Assembly (NCBI RefSeq): GCF_009763805.1
Contig: NZ_CP046804.1
Coordinates: 1,240,001-1,304,000, forward strand
DNA: 64,000 bases
Source: Vibrio cidicii
GTDB taxonomy: Bacteria > Pseudomonadota > Gammaproteobacteria > Enterobacterales > Vibrionaceae
Direction: 5' to 3'
The notes below the pieces were generated by a model. The model saw only the letters and a list, made by a program, of their open reading frames with translations. It made no database searches and was not told where the DNA came from. Of this stretch, positions 18,607 through 29,845 are shown piece after piece. The position numbers and the translations under genes were made by a program. Each line of letters starts with the position of its first letter. The first letter of the stretch is position 1.

Positions 18607-19068
18607 GTTTTCGTAACGTTTTACGGCGATATACTCTTTGCTAGAAGATGGCCAGATAAGCAACTTGTATAAATCATCAGCATCTTCCCACTCTTCAGTA
18701 ATTGTTGCGGTCCCTTTTGCCAGAGAAAGAACCGCGTAATCTCCTGACTTGATATCAATTCTAGCTGCATCCGGCAAGTAATCAGTGCAACCAAATACTG
18801 AACAAACACCTGACTTCACAGTGAAGTAGCCTTTAGAAGCATGATCCCACTCATCAAGGTTTACATCAGGTTCTGTTTCATAGATTTCTACTTCAAATGG
18901 AACATCGACGTTACGGAAAGTTCCCACTGCTAAGGAATTAGGAAGCAGGCCCAACATCAAATTGAGAGCTTCTTCTGTCCATATCTCTGAGGTATCATCA
19001 CTTGCCTCAACATCCATGAGGTAAAGTTGAAAATAGTCCGCAAACAATTCGAACTTGTAACTCTTCAT
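18601..19068 (-). CDS. Conserved hypothetical protein (FELFADYFQ type)
   Basis: 155 aa from MKSYKFELFADYFQLYL, with GGAGGAATA directly upstream. I recall small conserved hypothetical proteins in gamma-proteobacteria starting with FELFADYFQFYL, some annotated as ComJ-like; no reaction is known to me. The rest is beta-rich with an acidic patch (TEEWEDADDLYKLLIWP) near the C-terminus. It ends inside the attC core. Confidence 0.68.
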   Translation of the reverse strand: MKSYKFELFADYFQLYLMDVEASDDTSEIWTEEALNLMLGLLPNSLAVGTFRNVDVPFEVEIYETEPDVNLDEWDHASKGYFTVKSGVCSVFGCTDYLPDAARIDIKSGDYAVLSLAKGTATITEEWEDADDLYKLLIWPSSSKEYIAVKRYENT

Positions 19069-19082
19069 TATTCCTCCCTTAC

Positions 19083-19206
19083 ACATAACGCCCAATTAAG
19101 TTGTGAGCAACGCTGCAACCCTACTCAAACACTACACAGTAATCACTAAACAAATTGAAACCTAAAGCGCCGAGCGTTGCGAATCAGCTTGAATTGCTTG
19201 TTATGT
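19083..19206 (-). repeat. attC, subtype O
   Basis: 124 bp, core GTTATGT, left arm AATTAAGTTGTGAGC shared with the site at 40827. Serves the DUF2971 cassette. Confidence 0.93.
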
Positions 19207-19922
19207 TTTTAATCACAACACCAAATTCATTTTTTTTCTTCGATGCTTGTTTTAGTTTTATGTCTGTCCCGCTCACTAGCCGTTTTATTATGTCAATGTT
19301 TATACTTGGACACCTTAGCCCGAATATAATGGATTTTATCTTCCCCGGTATTTCCTGAACAGTCCCACCCTTGTGAGGGTAGATTACTCTCCACTCTTGC
19401 TCATACTCCCATTCTGGTGACTTAGTCCAAAGAATTCTGTTTACTACCGAATGCCCATTCTTCTTAATAAATGCGTACTTATTGAATGATGGGTAAGATG
19501 CCGCGTATTTTACTTTTTGAGTAAAACTTTCATTAGCTAAGTCATTTCCTAATTTTCGCTCAAACTCAATGCAGATTCCCTTGTGATCATCGGCGTAGTG
19601 AGCCCACAACAATAAGTTTTCAGGACTAGAACTTAGAGATAAGATTCCAGCAGAAGAAACATAGTTCTTAATTTGTTCGTTGACGTTGACTATAACCCTA
19701 TCCACTTCATCGTTAGATGAAATTCCATATGTTTCTTCCATATACGCCATATCTATAGAAACTCAACTTGCCAATATGGGTATTAATATTGAACTCCGTA
19801 TCATAAGGATCGTTGAACATTTCTGGTTTAGCAAAAAAGATACGATTATTGGCTATGATATCCAAAGTAAAAGAGTCGACAGAACGATATTTATACAAGC
19901 TATCAACAAATTCATCATTCAT
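19184..19922 (-). pseudogene. DUF2971 protein, frameshifted
   Basis: The N-terminal 56 or so codons (YKYRSVDSF, FFAKPEMFNDPYDTEF) and the remaining 180 (LLLWAHYADDHKGICIEF, EYEQEWRVIYP) are both classic DUF2971 but lie in different frames. Removing one T from the minus-strand TTT (plus AAA at 19759-19761) joins them as GKLSSIDMAYME. The C-terminus also reads into the attC to a TGA at 19184. Start ATG follows GAGGATAACGA. DUF2971 proteins are uncharacterised; another, IS-broken copy lies at 56292-59712. Confidence 0.85.
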
Positions 19923-19937
19923 TCGTTATCCTCAAAA

Positions 19938-20062
19938 ACATAACGCCCTGTTAAGTAGTGAGGCATGCACTACGAAAGCTTCCGCAACACTACGTCATCA
20001 CTAAAACCTACGCAAACCAAAAATGCCACGCATGCCGAATCTGCTTGAACAGTTTGTTAGCT
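19938..20062 (-). repeat. attC, subtype C
   Basis: 125 bp, core GTTAGCT. Serves orphan cassette 20063-20405. Confidence 0.95.
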
Positions 20063-20405
20063 TAAATTTCAGCATCTTAGATTAACCAAATCCGAGATTA
20101 ACCTGATTTGGGAAGCCGGCAAACTGCCTAAGTTTTAAAACCCGAATTGACTCAAACTTTGTGGCCGTTCATTTGCTTTAAAAACCAGTAAATTTTGAAA
20201 ACTCGTTTTCGCAAAACTCAAAGCGAAAGCGACACTTCCAAAGCGACTTTGCACCAAACTTGCTAACCTCGGTTAAGCCCAAAAACTCAATTGAGGCAGC
20301 AACTCAAAACTCGCGTTGGCAAACAATGCTGATTTGCCGAGAAACCGAAACGAGCAGCCAAGGGAAGAAAAAACAGGCTGCAAACAATTGATTTTCATTG
20401 TTTTA
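20063..20405 (-). other. Orphan cassette, family A copy 10
   Basis: No open frame. Its left part is the apparent donor for the left part of mosaic copy 23. Confidence 0.84.
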
Positions 20406-20532
20406 AGCTAACGCCGCGTTAAGGGGTGCAGGCACGCAATACAAAAGTGACCGCAAAGTGCCGTAACCACCGAATTCAACGCAAACTGAAAATGCCACGC
20501 GTGCCAAATCCCACTTTAACGCTTTGTTATGC
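20406..20532 (-). repeat. attC, subtype B
   Basis: 127 bp, core GTTATGC. Serves orphan cassette 20533-20875. Confidence 0.95.
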
Positions 20533-20875
20533 TTAAGCTTCAATAAGTTACGTTTTAACAGAACCAAGATTAACCCGACTTTGACTCACAAACAAAAGCC
20601 AAAAATCAAAAAACCGAAATGACTCATAATTCTGAAACACAAACTTTGAACTTTGGCTGTCAAAACTCAAAAACCTAAGATCAAATTGCTGATTGAGCCA
20701 GCCGCCCTAACCTCGCGCTTACCGAAAATTGATTGAGGCAACTCTCTGAATTTCCAGCGCCAAAGAATAAGTGTCCGGAAAACAGCGCCTACTGAAGCCA
20801 ACTTGCCGATAAACTCAAAACCAACCAGCCGAGGGAACAAAGAAAAACCATAAACCACTGATTTTTCGTGATTAA
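20533..20875 (-). other. Orphan cassette, family B copy 7
   Basis: No credible gene; a 70-codon minus-strand frame covers part of it. GTTATGCTTAA / TTAAGCATAAC ends. Confidence 0.82.
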
Positions 20876-21002
20876 GCATAACGCCGCGTTAAGGGGTGCA
20901 GGCACGCAATACAAAAGCTACCGCAAAGCGCCATAAACACTGAACCCAACGCATACTAAAAATGCCACGCGTGCCAAATCCCTCTTAAACGCTTTGTTAT
21001 AT
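20876..21002 (-). repeat. attC, subtype B
   Basis: 127 bp, core GTTATAT. Serves orphan cassette 21003-21498. Confidence 0.95.
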
Positions 21003-21498
21003 GCAAACGTTTTAGCTTAAGATTTTATGCCAAGCTCCACTTTGAAACCATGATTTTTATGTGCTTTGATGCACTTAAGTCAGGCTTAGACTTGCAGCGA
21101 CTTGCCACTGAAACCACTTGGAATTTTCAACGCCGTAGAAAACGTACTGAGGACACCCAAAAGTGCTTTTGGAACGGCAATTTCACAATGAGGACTTTCC
21201 ACAAACTCACTGAAACCACGTGAACTCACCACACCAGAGAAAGCGCCCTTTCAACAAGTAAACCAGCTTTTAGGAAGGCAAACTCTCAGAGCTGAATTTC
21301 AGCAGCAGATGTTGCCTAAATTGACCAGGCATTATCAGCACCAAAGAATAAAACCATCTACGAATGGCGGCCCGAGAGTGAGCCACAAATCAAAGAAAAC
21401 TAGGATTGAAACCGGAAAATCTCAACGCCCAAAAAACAAAACTCAACGCTGACAATCGCGATTTTTTGACCTGAATTTTTAGGCTTTCTTCATCTGGC
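21003..21498 (-). other. Orphan cassette, family D copy 1
   Basis: 496 bp without a credible gene. Related to 61209-61563: both hold CTGAAACCACTTGGAA, CACCGTAGAAAACG or CGCCGTAGAAAACG, and CTTTCAACAAGTAAA. Confidence 0.75.
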
Positions 21499-21625
21499 AT
21501 ATAACGCCGCGTTAAGGGGTGCCGGCACGCAATACATAAGCCTCCGCAATGCACCGTAACCACTGAACTTAACGCATACTAAAAATGCCACGCGTGCCAA
21601 ATCCCTCTTAAACGCTTTGTTATAT
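21499..21625 (-). repeat. attC, subtype B
   Basis: 127 bp, core GTTATAT. Serves the DUF2807 cassette; end repeat GTTATATTTTT. Confidence 0.95.
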
Positions 21626-21637
21626 TTTTGGTGTCTA

Positions 21638-22270
21638 CTACATTAATGATATCGACCCACTGCCATTGACTTTTGCTTCCAGACTTTTAGGCTCACCTAT
21701 GTACTCAATACGACCTGAACCATTTACCTTTGCATTTAGTTCGGAAGATACATTGAGTCGAACTAAACCTGAGCCGTTTACTTTGACTTTTCCGGTTTGA
21801 GACTCTAATGCTGACGCGTCCACTTGAGCCGCACCATTTAATGAAACACTGAAGTGTTCGACCTGGCCAAGCAACGACGACTTACCGGCGCCATTGACGG
21901 CAAGATGAAAGTTTTTAGCAGCCAACTCCGTAATGTCGACTTTTTGCGCGCCATTTAGCGTTAACTTAGATAACGAACCATTTGCTAACTCAAAGATATA
22001 ACCATCTTTGATTGCTACCTTGGCTTTAGTACTGATTTCAAATTTTCCATTCGAACAACTGTATTTCAGAGCACCCAGTTCTTTATTGACACCTTTGACG
22101 CTACCAAACGACTCACCTCTCGCAACCAATTTAACTGTTGAAGGTACATTAATAGTGAGAGTGGTGTAATCGCACGTTGGAATTTTGCTTTCAACTAAAT
22201 TTTCATTGGCGAATACCAAAGGCCCACTTATCAAAAACATAGTTAAACAACTGATATGTTTTATTTTCAT
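21638..22270 (-). CDS. Exported DUF2807 (GIN-like adhesin head) protein
   Basis: 210 aa with an N-terminal signal peptide (about residues 1-21, MKIKHISCLTMFLISGPLVFA), so it is likely periplasmic or surface exposed. The body is a DUF2807 (putative auto-transporter adhesin head, GIN) domain: repeated strand-turn units containing LNGA, VNGAGK, LNGAAQVDAS, VNGSGLVRL and KVNGSGRIEY, which fit a beta-solenoid. There is no anchor segment. GGGAAG precedes the ATG. Ligand unknown. Confidence 0.87.
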   Translation of the reverse strand: MKIKHISCLTMFLISGPLVFANENLVESKIPTCDYTTLTINVPSTVKLVARGESFGSVKGVNKELGALKYSCSNGKFEISTKAKVAIKDGYIFELANGSLSKLTLNGAQKVDITELAAKNFHLAVNGAGKSSLLGQVEHFSVSLNGAAQVDASALESQTGKVKVNGSGLVRLNVSSELNAKVNGSGRIEYIGEPKSLEAKVNGSGSISLM

Positions 22271-22287
22271 TGAATCTTCCCTAAAAA

Positions 22288-22411
22288 ATATAACGCCCGC
22301 TTAAGGGGCAGCCAACGCCACTACCAACTTACTGCATAACACCGTAACCACAAAAACCAGCACAGTAAAAATGCCACGCGTTGGCTGTCCCTCTTGAAGC
22401 GTTTGTTAGGT
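22288..22411 (-). repeat. attC, subtype D
   Basis: 124 bp, core GTTAGGT. Serves GNAT 22416-22931; end repeat 12 bp (GTTAGGTGAATT). Confidence 0.94.
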
Positions 22412-22415
22412 GAAT

Positions 22416-22931
22416 TTATAACGCTGAAATATAAACACAAACCTCTCGTTCACCACCTTGCATACGAAGTGTTTGATTTTCTACGTAAGTAACACCAAGT
22501 TTATCGATAACTGACTTTGAACGATCATTGCCAACAAGATGCATGACCTTTAACTCTCGCAACCCATGACTTTCTTTTGCGTACTCAATTAAAACCTTTG
22601 AAGCTTCTGTCGCATAACCTTGCCCCCAAAAATCGACGCCCAACCAATAACCCAAGATGCCTTGGCCATCTTTTAAGCTCGGCAAACTCACTGCTCCAAT
22701 AAGCTCTAATGATTCTTTAAGTACAATCGCGTAAACAATACTCTCTCCGCTGGCAAAGCCAATTTCATGTGTTTCAATCCATGAAATTGCATCTGAAACT
22801 TCATAAGGGTGCGGTATGTTGGCCGTCATCTCTGCGATTCGTTTATCACCAGCCAACACAGATACTTGCTCTGCATCAGACAGTTCAAATGACCTAAGGA
22901 TTAAACGTTCCGTTTCTAAAACTTGCTGCAT
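22416..22931 (-). CDS. GNAT acetyltransferase, RimJ/RimL type
   Basis: 171 aa, the length of the RimJ/RimL (Acetyltransf_3) group. It begins LETERLILRSFELSDAEQV, the signature front of that group. The acetyl-CoA site is GYWLGVDFWGQGYATEASKVL (GQGYAT about residues 98-103). HLVGNDRSKSVIDKLGV is the N-R-S-x-x-V-x-x-K-L-G helix. GGGGGAAT precedes the ATG. Members acetylate protein N-termini or small amines; the target is unknown here. Confidence 0.89.
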   Translation of the reverse strand: MQQVLETERLILRSFELSDAEQVSVLAGDKRIAEMTANIPHPYEVSDAISWIETHEIGFASGESIVYAIVLKESLELIGAVSLPSLKDGQGILGYWLGVDFWGQGYATEASKVLIEYAKESHGLRELKVMHLVGNDRSKSVIDKLGVTYVENQTLRMQGGEREVCVYISAL

Positions 22932-22945
22932 TATTCCCCCAATTC

Positions 22946-23070
22946 ACCTAACGCCCTGTTAAGTAGTGAGGCATGCACTACAACAGTCTCCGCAACACTA
23001 CGTAACCACTAAACTCACTGCAAACCAAAAATGCCACGCATGCCGAATCTGCTTAAACAGTTTGTTAGGG
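22946..23070 (-). repeat. attC, subtype C
   Basis: 125 bp, core GTTAGGG. Serves cassette 23071-23355. Confidence 0.95.
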
Positions 23071-23073
23071 CGA

Positions 23074-23322
23074 TTACTCACCTCGTTTTCCCCAAGACCA
23101 TCTTGGTGTTTCACCCTTAAAATAACACACAACAATAAGTGCCACAGTCAGTAAGACCAAACCTAATGACCATTCTGAAATACGCTCTTTTGGAGAAAAA
23201 TAAGCAGACAACAAGAATAAAGAGGCAACGTATATGCCATAGACAACCCAACCTTGCCATGCATTTGGCAGACCCCAGCCCCAGCCATACTGCTTTCTTG
23301 GAAACCAAATATCCTTGTTCAT
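23074..23322 (-). CDS. Small inner-membrane protein, 2 TM
   Basis: 82 aa. The front DIWFPRKQYGWGWGLPNAWQGWVV is rich in Trp and Gly and is followed by two hydrophobic helices (about residues 25-44 and 54-70). A basic tail ends WSWGKRGE. I recall similar KYGWGWG small membrane proteins in many proteobacteria, with no known role. GAAAGGAGT precedes the ATG. Confidence 0.72.
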   Translation of the reverse strand: MNKDIWFPRKQYGWGWGLPNAWQGWVVYGIYVASLFLLSAYFSPKERISEWSLGLVLLTVALIVVCYFKGETPRWSWGKRGE

Positions 23323-23355
23323 TTTTAACTCCTTTCAACAAAAATAAATTAAGCG

Positions 23356-23481
23356 CCCTAACGCCCTGCTAAGGGGTGAGCAATGCACTGCGAAAGCTAC
23401 CGCACACCGCCTTAATCACAAAACCCAACGCATGCTGAAAATGCCACGCATTGCGAATCCCACTTAAGCAGTTTGTTAGCT
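23356..23481 (-). repeat. attC, subtype A
   Basis: 126 bp, core GTTAGCT. Serves orphan cassette 23482-23824. Confidence 0.95.
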
Positions 23482-23824
23482 TAAATTTCAGCACCTTAAG
23501 ATTTACCAAAATCAAGGTTAACCTGACTTGGAAAACCAGCAAAACACTTGAGTTTTAAAACCCGAATTGATTCAAACTTTGTGACTGTTCATGTGCTTTG
23601 AAAGCCAATAAATTTTGATAACACACTTTCAGAAAACTCAAAGCGAAAGCCAAACTTCCAAAGCGACTTTGCGCCAGACTAACTGACCTCGCTCAACCAC
23701 AAAACGCAATTGAGGCAACAGCTCAAAAATCGCGTTGGCAAACAATGCGGATTTGCCGAAAAACCTGAACATATTGCCAAAGGAAGAAATGAAAAACCGC
23801 AACCAATTGATTTTATTTGTTTTA
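23482..23824 (-). other. Orphan cassette, family A copy 11
   Basis: No open frame. Near-identical to copy 7 (9627-9969). Confidence 0.85.
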
Positions 23825-23950
23825 AGCTAACGCCCTGCTAAGGGGTGAGCAATGCACGACAAGAGCTACTGCACACCACCTTCATCACGAAACTCACCGC
23901 ATACTGAAAATGCCACGCATTGCGAATCCCTCTTAAGCAGTTTGTTAGGT
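23825..23950 (-). repeat. attC, subtype A, read through by its gene
   Basis: 126 bp, core GTTAGGT. The gene of its cassette has no stop before the site, so its frame continues through most of it. Confidence 0.94.
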
Positions 23951-24591
23951 TTTTGGGACTCAAAGTACTTAAGCAGTTTTTCTACACTGAATTTAAGCAA
24001 TAGCCGGTCTATATCAGCAAATTCCCCTTGATGTATGACCATTTCATTTAACTGATAGCCAGAATCTAACTGGACAAGGTACTTTTGGAAATCGATTTGC
24101 TTCTTGGTGTCGCTGAAAATTTTCGCTAGCTCGGGTTCATTTATAGTAATTGAGTCTATCTGCCACTTAAAACCTGTTCGTTTGACCACAAATAGATCTG
24201 TTACATAGTCGAGGTCATTTGATAACTTTAAAAAACTACTTTTCTCAGTCTGTGATAGGTTTAAGCTAACCTTTATCCCTTGATTATTGGTAAAAGGGAA
24301 CCAGTAATTTTCTTTTTTAAGATTGATGGAAAAGTTGCCACCGTCACGTAAATCAAATCTTTTCAGCAAGCTAACAGTGAAAACAAACATGTCTTGATCA
24401 CACTGTGAATCGAAGTTTGGGGCGTTACCAACAACAACCTTAATGCATTCACTTGAGAAATCTTCGTTCTTAAGCTTGATAAATAATTCACCTATAATCT
24501 CGTCTGCACGACTGTTTTCACCTGCAACACTCACTAAAAAAAAGAATGACACAACCAATGCTAAAGAAATAACTCCAAATACCTTGTTCAT
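23866..24591 (-). CDS. Exported hypothetical protein, C-terminus encoded by attC
   Basis: 241 aa from the ATG of MNKVFGVIS, with AAAGGA upstream. An N-terminal signal peptide (about 1-25) implies export. The mature part has a CIKVVVGNAPNFDSQC pair of cysteines. After FESQKP the frame enters the attC and adds about 27 residues (NKLLKRDSQCVAFSVCGEF...), which are attC translation and probably not functional. The original stop was probably lost. Family not recognised. Confidence 0.65.
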   Translation of the reverse strand: MNKVFGVISLALVVSFFFLVSVAGENSRADEIIGELFIKLKNEDFSSECIKVVVGNAPNFDSQCDQDMFVFTVSLLKRFDLRDGGNFSINLKKENYWFPFTNNQGIKVSLNLSQTEKSSFLKLSNDLDYVTDLFVVKRTGFKWQIDSITINEPELAKIFSDTKKQIDFQKYLVQLDSGYQLNEMVIHQGEFADIDRLLLKFSVEKLLKYFESQKPNKLLKRDSQCVAFSVCGEFRDEGGVQ

Positions 24592-24610
24592 TAACAATCC
24601 TTTGAACTAA

Positions 24611-24736
24611 ACCTAACGCCGCGTTAAGGGGTGAATGCCGCCTAAACCAACTTTCCGCAGACCATTTTCACCACCAAAACCACCGCATACCAAAAATGCC
24701 ACGCGGCATGAATCCCTCTTTAACGCTTTGTTATGT
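24611..24736 (-). repeat. attC, subtype F
   Basis: 126 bp, core GTTATGT. Serves cassette 24737-25345. Confidence 0.94.
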
Positions 24737-25313
24737 TTATATTCCCTTCACACTAGAACCTTCTATTGTCGCAAGCCCTTTCGCGGTACCTTTATCTGAA
24801 AAGATAGTTATTCGCAAAAACTCGCAATCTTCAATAGTACAGTTTTTAAACACAAGCATACCGGTCATATAAACATTATCCGGCAAAGCTATAAAATCAC
24901 CGCATTCACTAAATCCGTTGTGATGTATTGTACCACCTAAAATAACTAGTGATGACGGCCCTACAAACTTACAACCTTTAAAATGTTTGTTTTCATGAAG
25001 CTGAATAGTTGGAAGTTTCAGATTTTCAAGCGGGATAATTTTATCTTTAAAAGATGAGTCTAAAGGATTTATAGCATTAGATTTAGCCATCTCTTCGGTA
25101 GCTCTATCTTTTTTGTTTAGTCCCCAAACAGAATAAAAAAGGGCGCCAATTGCAACCGCAGTTTCAACCAAGAAACGTATTAACAAGAGTACTGCGCTCA
25201 GCCTCTTTTACATCGCCAAATCCAAAAAATAACATAGCAAGTGTTCCCAAAGCGGTAAGACCATAAACAGAGACGAACAAATAGAGTAGTATTGTTTTTG
25301 CCTGTCTTTCCAT
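24737..25313 (-). pseudogene. Membrane-anchored beta-helix-like protein, frameshifted
   Basis: Two overlapping frames form one gene. The front, from ATG MERQAKTILLYLFVSVYG, has one TM helix and ends AERSTLV. The rest resumes one base later as IRFLVETAVAIGALFYSVWG (a second TM helix) and a soluble part (FKGCKFVGPSSLVILGG, FKNCTIEDCEFLRI) resembling a short right-handed beta-helix. One extra A at 25185-25186 (plus strand) explains the break. Function unknown. Confidence 0.72.
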
Positions 25314-25345
25314 ATTCTCCCCTTTACACAGATATCCTTGATTAA

Positions 25346-25471
25346 ACATAACGCCCTGCTAAGGGGTGAGCAATGCACTACAAAAGCGACCGCACACCGC
25401 CTTAATCACAAAACTCACCGCATGCTGAAAATGCCACGCATTGCGAATCCCACTTAAGCAGTTTGTTAGCT
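25346..25471 (-). repeat. attC, subtype A
   Basis: 126 bp, core GTTAGCT. Serves orphan cassette 25472-25802. Confidence 0.95.
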
Positions 25472-25802
25472 TAAATTTCAGCACCTTAGATTTACTAAGC
25501 CCGAGATTAACCTGATTTGGAAAACCAACAAACCACTTGACGAATTGACTCAAACTTTGTAGCCATTCATTTGCTTTGAAGATCAGTAAATTTTGACAAC
25601 TCATTTTCGCAAAACTCAAAGCGAAAACGACACTTCCAAAGCGACTTTACGGCAAAATGGCTCACCTCGCGCAATCCCAAAACTCAATTGAGGCAACTCC
25701 TCAAAACTCGCGTTGGCAAACAATGCTGATTTGCCGAGAAGCCTGAACGAATGGCCAGAGGAAGAAAAAACAGGCTGCAAACAATTGATTTTCATTGTTT
25801 TA
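25472..25802 (-). other. Orphan cassette, family A copy 12
   Basis: No credible gene. Shorter than other copies through a deletion after CCACTTGA, near 25540. Its right half matches that of mosaic copy 23. Confidence 0.84.
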
Positions 25803-25929
25803 AGCTAACGCCGCGTTAAGGGGCGCAGGCATGCAATACAAAAGTCACCGCATCACACCTTAATCACTAAACCCAACGCAAACTGAAAATGCCACGCGTG
25901 CCAAGTCCCTCTTTAACGCTTTGTTATGC
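25803..25929 (-). repeat. attC, subtype B
   Basis: 127 bp, core GTTATGC. Serves orphan cassette 25930-26273. Confidence 0.95.
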
Positions 25930-26273
25930 TTAAGCTTCAATGGCTTACGTTTTACCCAAACCAAGATTAACTCAGCTTTGATTCACAAACAAAAACCAAA
26001 ACATAGAAAACAGAAATGACTCATAATTTTGAAAATCAGACTTTGAACTTTGGCTGTCAAAACTCAGAAACCTAAGATCAAATTGCTGATTGAGCCAACC
26101 GCCCTAACCTCGCGTTTGCCCGAAAATTGACTGAGGCAATTCTCCGAGTTTCCAGCGCCAAAGAATAGGTGTCCGGAAAACAGCGCCCTATAAAGCCAAC
26201 TTGCCGACAAACTCGAAACCAACCAGCCGAGGGAGCAAAGAAAAACCATAAACCACTGTTTTAAAATGATTAA
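25930..26273 (-). other. Orphan cassette, family B copy 8
   Basis: No credible gene. Its minus-strand frame ends SNLILGF like copy 7, but starts differently. Confidence 0.82.
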
Positions 26274-26400
26274 GCATAACGCTGCGTTAAGGGGCGCAGG
26301 CACGCACTACAAACGTTACCGCATCACACCCTAACCACTAAATAAACTGCAAGCCAAAAATGCCACGCGTGCCAAGTCCCACTTGAACGCTTTGTTATGC
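26274..26400 (-). repeat. attC, subtype B
   Basis: 127 bp, core GTTATGC. Serves the parDE cassette; end repeat GTTATGCGCC. Confidence 0.95.
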
Positions 26401-26422
26401 GCCTTGCATCCAAGCTCAACTA

Positions 26423-26439
26423 ATACCATAATTAGGTAT
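26423..26439 (+). promoter_or_regulatory. Possible ParD operator
   Basis: Inverted repeat ATACC-(7)-GGTAT, 24 bp upstream of the parD start, next to an AT-rich CATAAT that could be a -10 box. A further GGTA follows at 26445. Fits the self-repression usual for parDE. Confidence 0.5.
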
Positions 26440-26462
26440 CTATTGGTACTGAGGACTAAGTT

Positions 26463-26706
26463 ATGGCTAAGAACACTAGTATTACTTTGGGTGACCATTT
26501 TGACGGTTTTATTGCTAATCAAATCCAAAGCGGCCGCTATGGCTCTGCAAGTGAAGTTATTCGTTTCTGCTTTACGTTTACTTGAAACCCAAGAAACTAA
26601 AATGAACACTTTACGCCAGTTGCTTGTTGAGGGCGAAGAAAGTGGAGTTGCGGATTATGACCTTGATTCGTTTATCAATGAGTTAGATAGCGAAGAGAGA
26701 AAATGA
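26463..26706 (+). pseudogene. parD: Antitoxin ParD, frameshifted
   Basis: RHH antitoxin of the ParD family: MAKNTSITLGDHFDGFI, QIQSGRYGSASEVIR, then in another frame SALRLLETQETKMNTLRQLL and YDLDSFINELDSEERK. One extra T in the TTT at 26564-26566 shifts the frame after EVIR and gives a stop six codons later, leaving 40 residues. Deleting it restores an 80-aa ParD. The truncated product keeps most of the RHH but not the toxin-binding tail. Confidence 0.88.
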
Positions 26707-27002
26707 GACCATTTCAGTTAACTAACAAGGCGAAATCTGATTTAAGAGATATAGCCTTGTTTACCTCTCGACGTTGGGGTCGCGAACAGCGAAATATTTA
26801 TCTAAAACAGTTTGATGACTCATTTTGGCTGTTAGCCGAAAATCCTGACATTGGTAAAGCCTGTGACGAAATTCGCGATGGCTACAGAAAGTTTCCACAA
26901 GGAAGCCACGTAATATTTTATCGTCAGATCGGCAGTCAAAATATTGAGATTATCCGTATCCTTCACAAAAGCATGGATGTGAATCCAATTTTGGGCGCAT
27001 AA
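26703..27002 (+). CDS. parE: Toxin ParE
   Basis: 99 aa, full length for the ParE family of RelE-fold toxins that poison DNA gyrase. Family landmarks are LTNKAKSDLRDIALFTSRRWGREQR, LLAENPDIGKACDEIRDGYRKFPQGSHVIFYR and IEIIRILHKSMD. The ATG overlaps the parD stop (ATGA), so normal expression would be coupled to parD; the parD frameshift would end translation 139 bp upstream and probably lower parE output. The stop overlaps the next attC core. Confidence 0.92.
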   Translation: MRPFQLTNKAKSDLRDIALFTSRRWGREQRNIYLKQFDDSFWLLAENPDIGKACDEIRDGYRKFPQGSHVIFYRQIGSQNIEIIRILHKSMDVNPILGA

Positions 27003-27122
27003 CGCCCTGCTAAGGGGTGAGCAATGCACTGCAAAAGTTACCGCACACCGCCTGAATCACAAAACTCACCGCATGCTAAAAATGCCACGCATTGCGAATC
27101 CCGCTTAAGCAGTTTGTTAGCT
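26997..27122 (-). repeat. attC, subtype A
   Basis: 126 bp, core GTTAGCT. Serves orphan cassette 27123-27465. Confidence 0.95.
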
Positions 27123-27465
27123 TAAATTTCAGCACCTTAGATTTACCAAACCCGAGACTAACCCAGCTTGGTAAAACGACAAACCACCTGAGTTTTAAAA
27201 CCCGAAATAACGCAAACTTTGTGGCGTTTCATGCGATTTGAAAACCCGAAATTTTTGATAAATCACTTTCAGGAAACTCAAAGCGAAAGCAAAACTTACA
27301 AAGCGATTTTACGCAAAACTGACTAACCTCGCGCAGCCCCAAAACTCAATTGAGGCAACAGCTCAAAACTCGCGTTGGCAAACAATGTTAATTTGCCGAG
27401 AAACCTGAACGAATGGCCAAAGGAAGAAAAAACAGGCTGCAAACAATTGATTTTTTATTGTTTTA
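27123..27465 (-). other. Orphan cassette, family A copy 13
   Basis: No open frame. GCGATTTG subgroup; left part (GAGACTAACCCAGCTTGG) shared with copies 6 and 21. Confidence 0.84.
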
Positions 27466-27593
27466 AGCTAACGCCCGCCTAAGGGGCTGGCAACGCATAC
27501 CACTAAACTTAAACACAACAACTGCAACCACCGCGGCTCAATGGGACTGGAAACGCTGCGCGTTGACAGTCCCTCTTGAGGCGTTTGTTAGTT
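27466..27593 (-). repeat. attC, subtype V (V. cholerae VCR type)
   Basis: 128 bp, core GTTAGTT. The CCGCGGCTCAATGGGACTGG arm is the VCR hallmark. Serves the truncated orphan cassette 27594-27851. Confidence 0.95.
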
Positions 27594-27851
27594 TCGTAGC
27601 CCATTGTTTAACAATGACTTTTTTAACACATTTGCTTGAAAGTCATTTTACGCAAAAGCATCAAGCAAACACACGTCCAACGCCAAAAGCTGTGAAGTTG
27701 GCTGCCAAAACTCAAAGCATTCAAGGTTAAGTAGGCCACGGTTAAGAGTCCGCGACAAAGAAAGCACACTTTCAGCGATGATGAAGCCATTTGTGAAACC
27801 AAACTTTGAGTGTTGAACATCCAACAACATTGAAGCTTCGAGGCTTGTTGG
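27594..27851 (-). other. Orphan cassette, family E copy 1, truncated
   Basis: 258 bp matching the first part of 29846-30251 (TTCGTAGCCCATTGTTTA onward). It stops at TTGTTGG, where the IS21 element begins; the remaining 145 bp or so and its partner attC end are gone. Confidence 0.85.
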
Positions 27852-27948
27852 TGTCACCGCCGATGTAAAACTGACCCACTAACGCCGATTTAAAATTGAC
27901 CCACCTGAGTCAGACTATCCGTTCGTAACATGAACAAAGCGGCGGATT

Positions 27949-29759
<1,811 letters not shown>

Positions 29760-29830
29760 TTACGTGGGTGGGTCAATTTTACTTCGGCGATAACGTCGAT
29801 AAGTGGGTCAATTTTGAACTGGCGTTGACA

Positions 29831-29845
29831 AGGCGTTTGTTAGCT
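29831..29845 (-). repeat. attC remnant, VCR type
   Basis: Only the last 15 bp, AGGCGTTTGTTAGCT, of a subtype V attC remain next to the IS. The cassette it served (29846-30251) therefore cannot be excised through a normal site on this side. Confidence 0.85.

Noticed and set aside
26564..26570. Programmed frameshift in parD
   Set aside because: CGTTTCTGC is not a known slippery site, and ParD families do not use frameshifting. An extra base is simpler.
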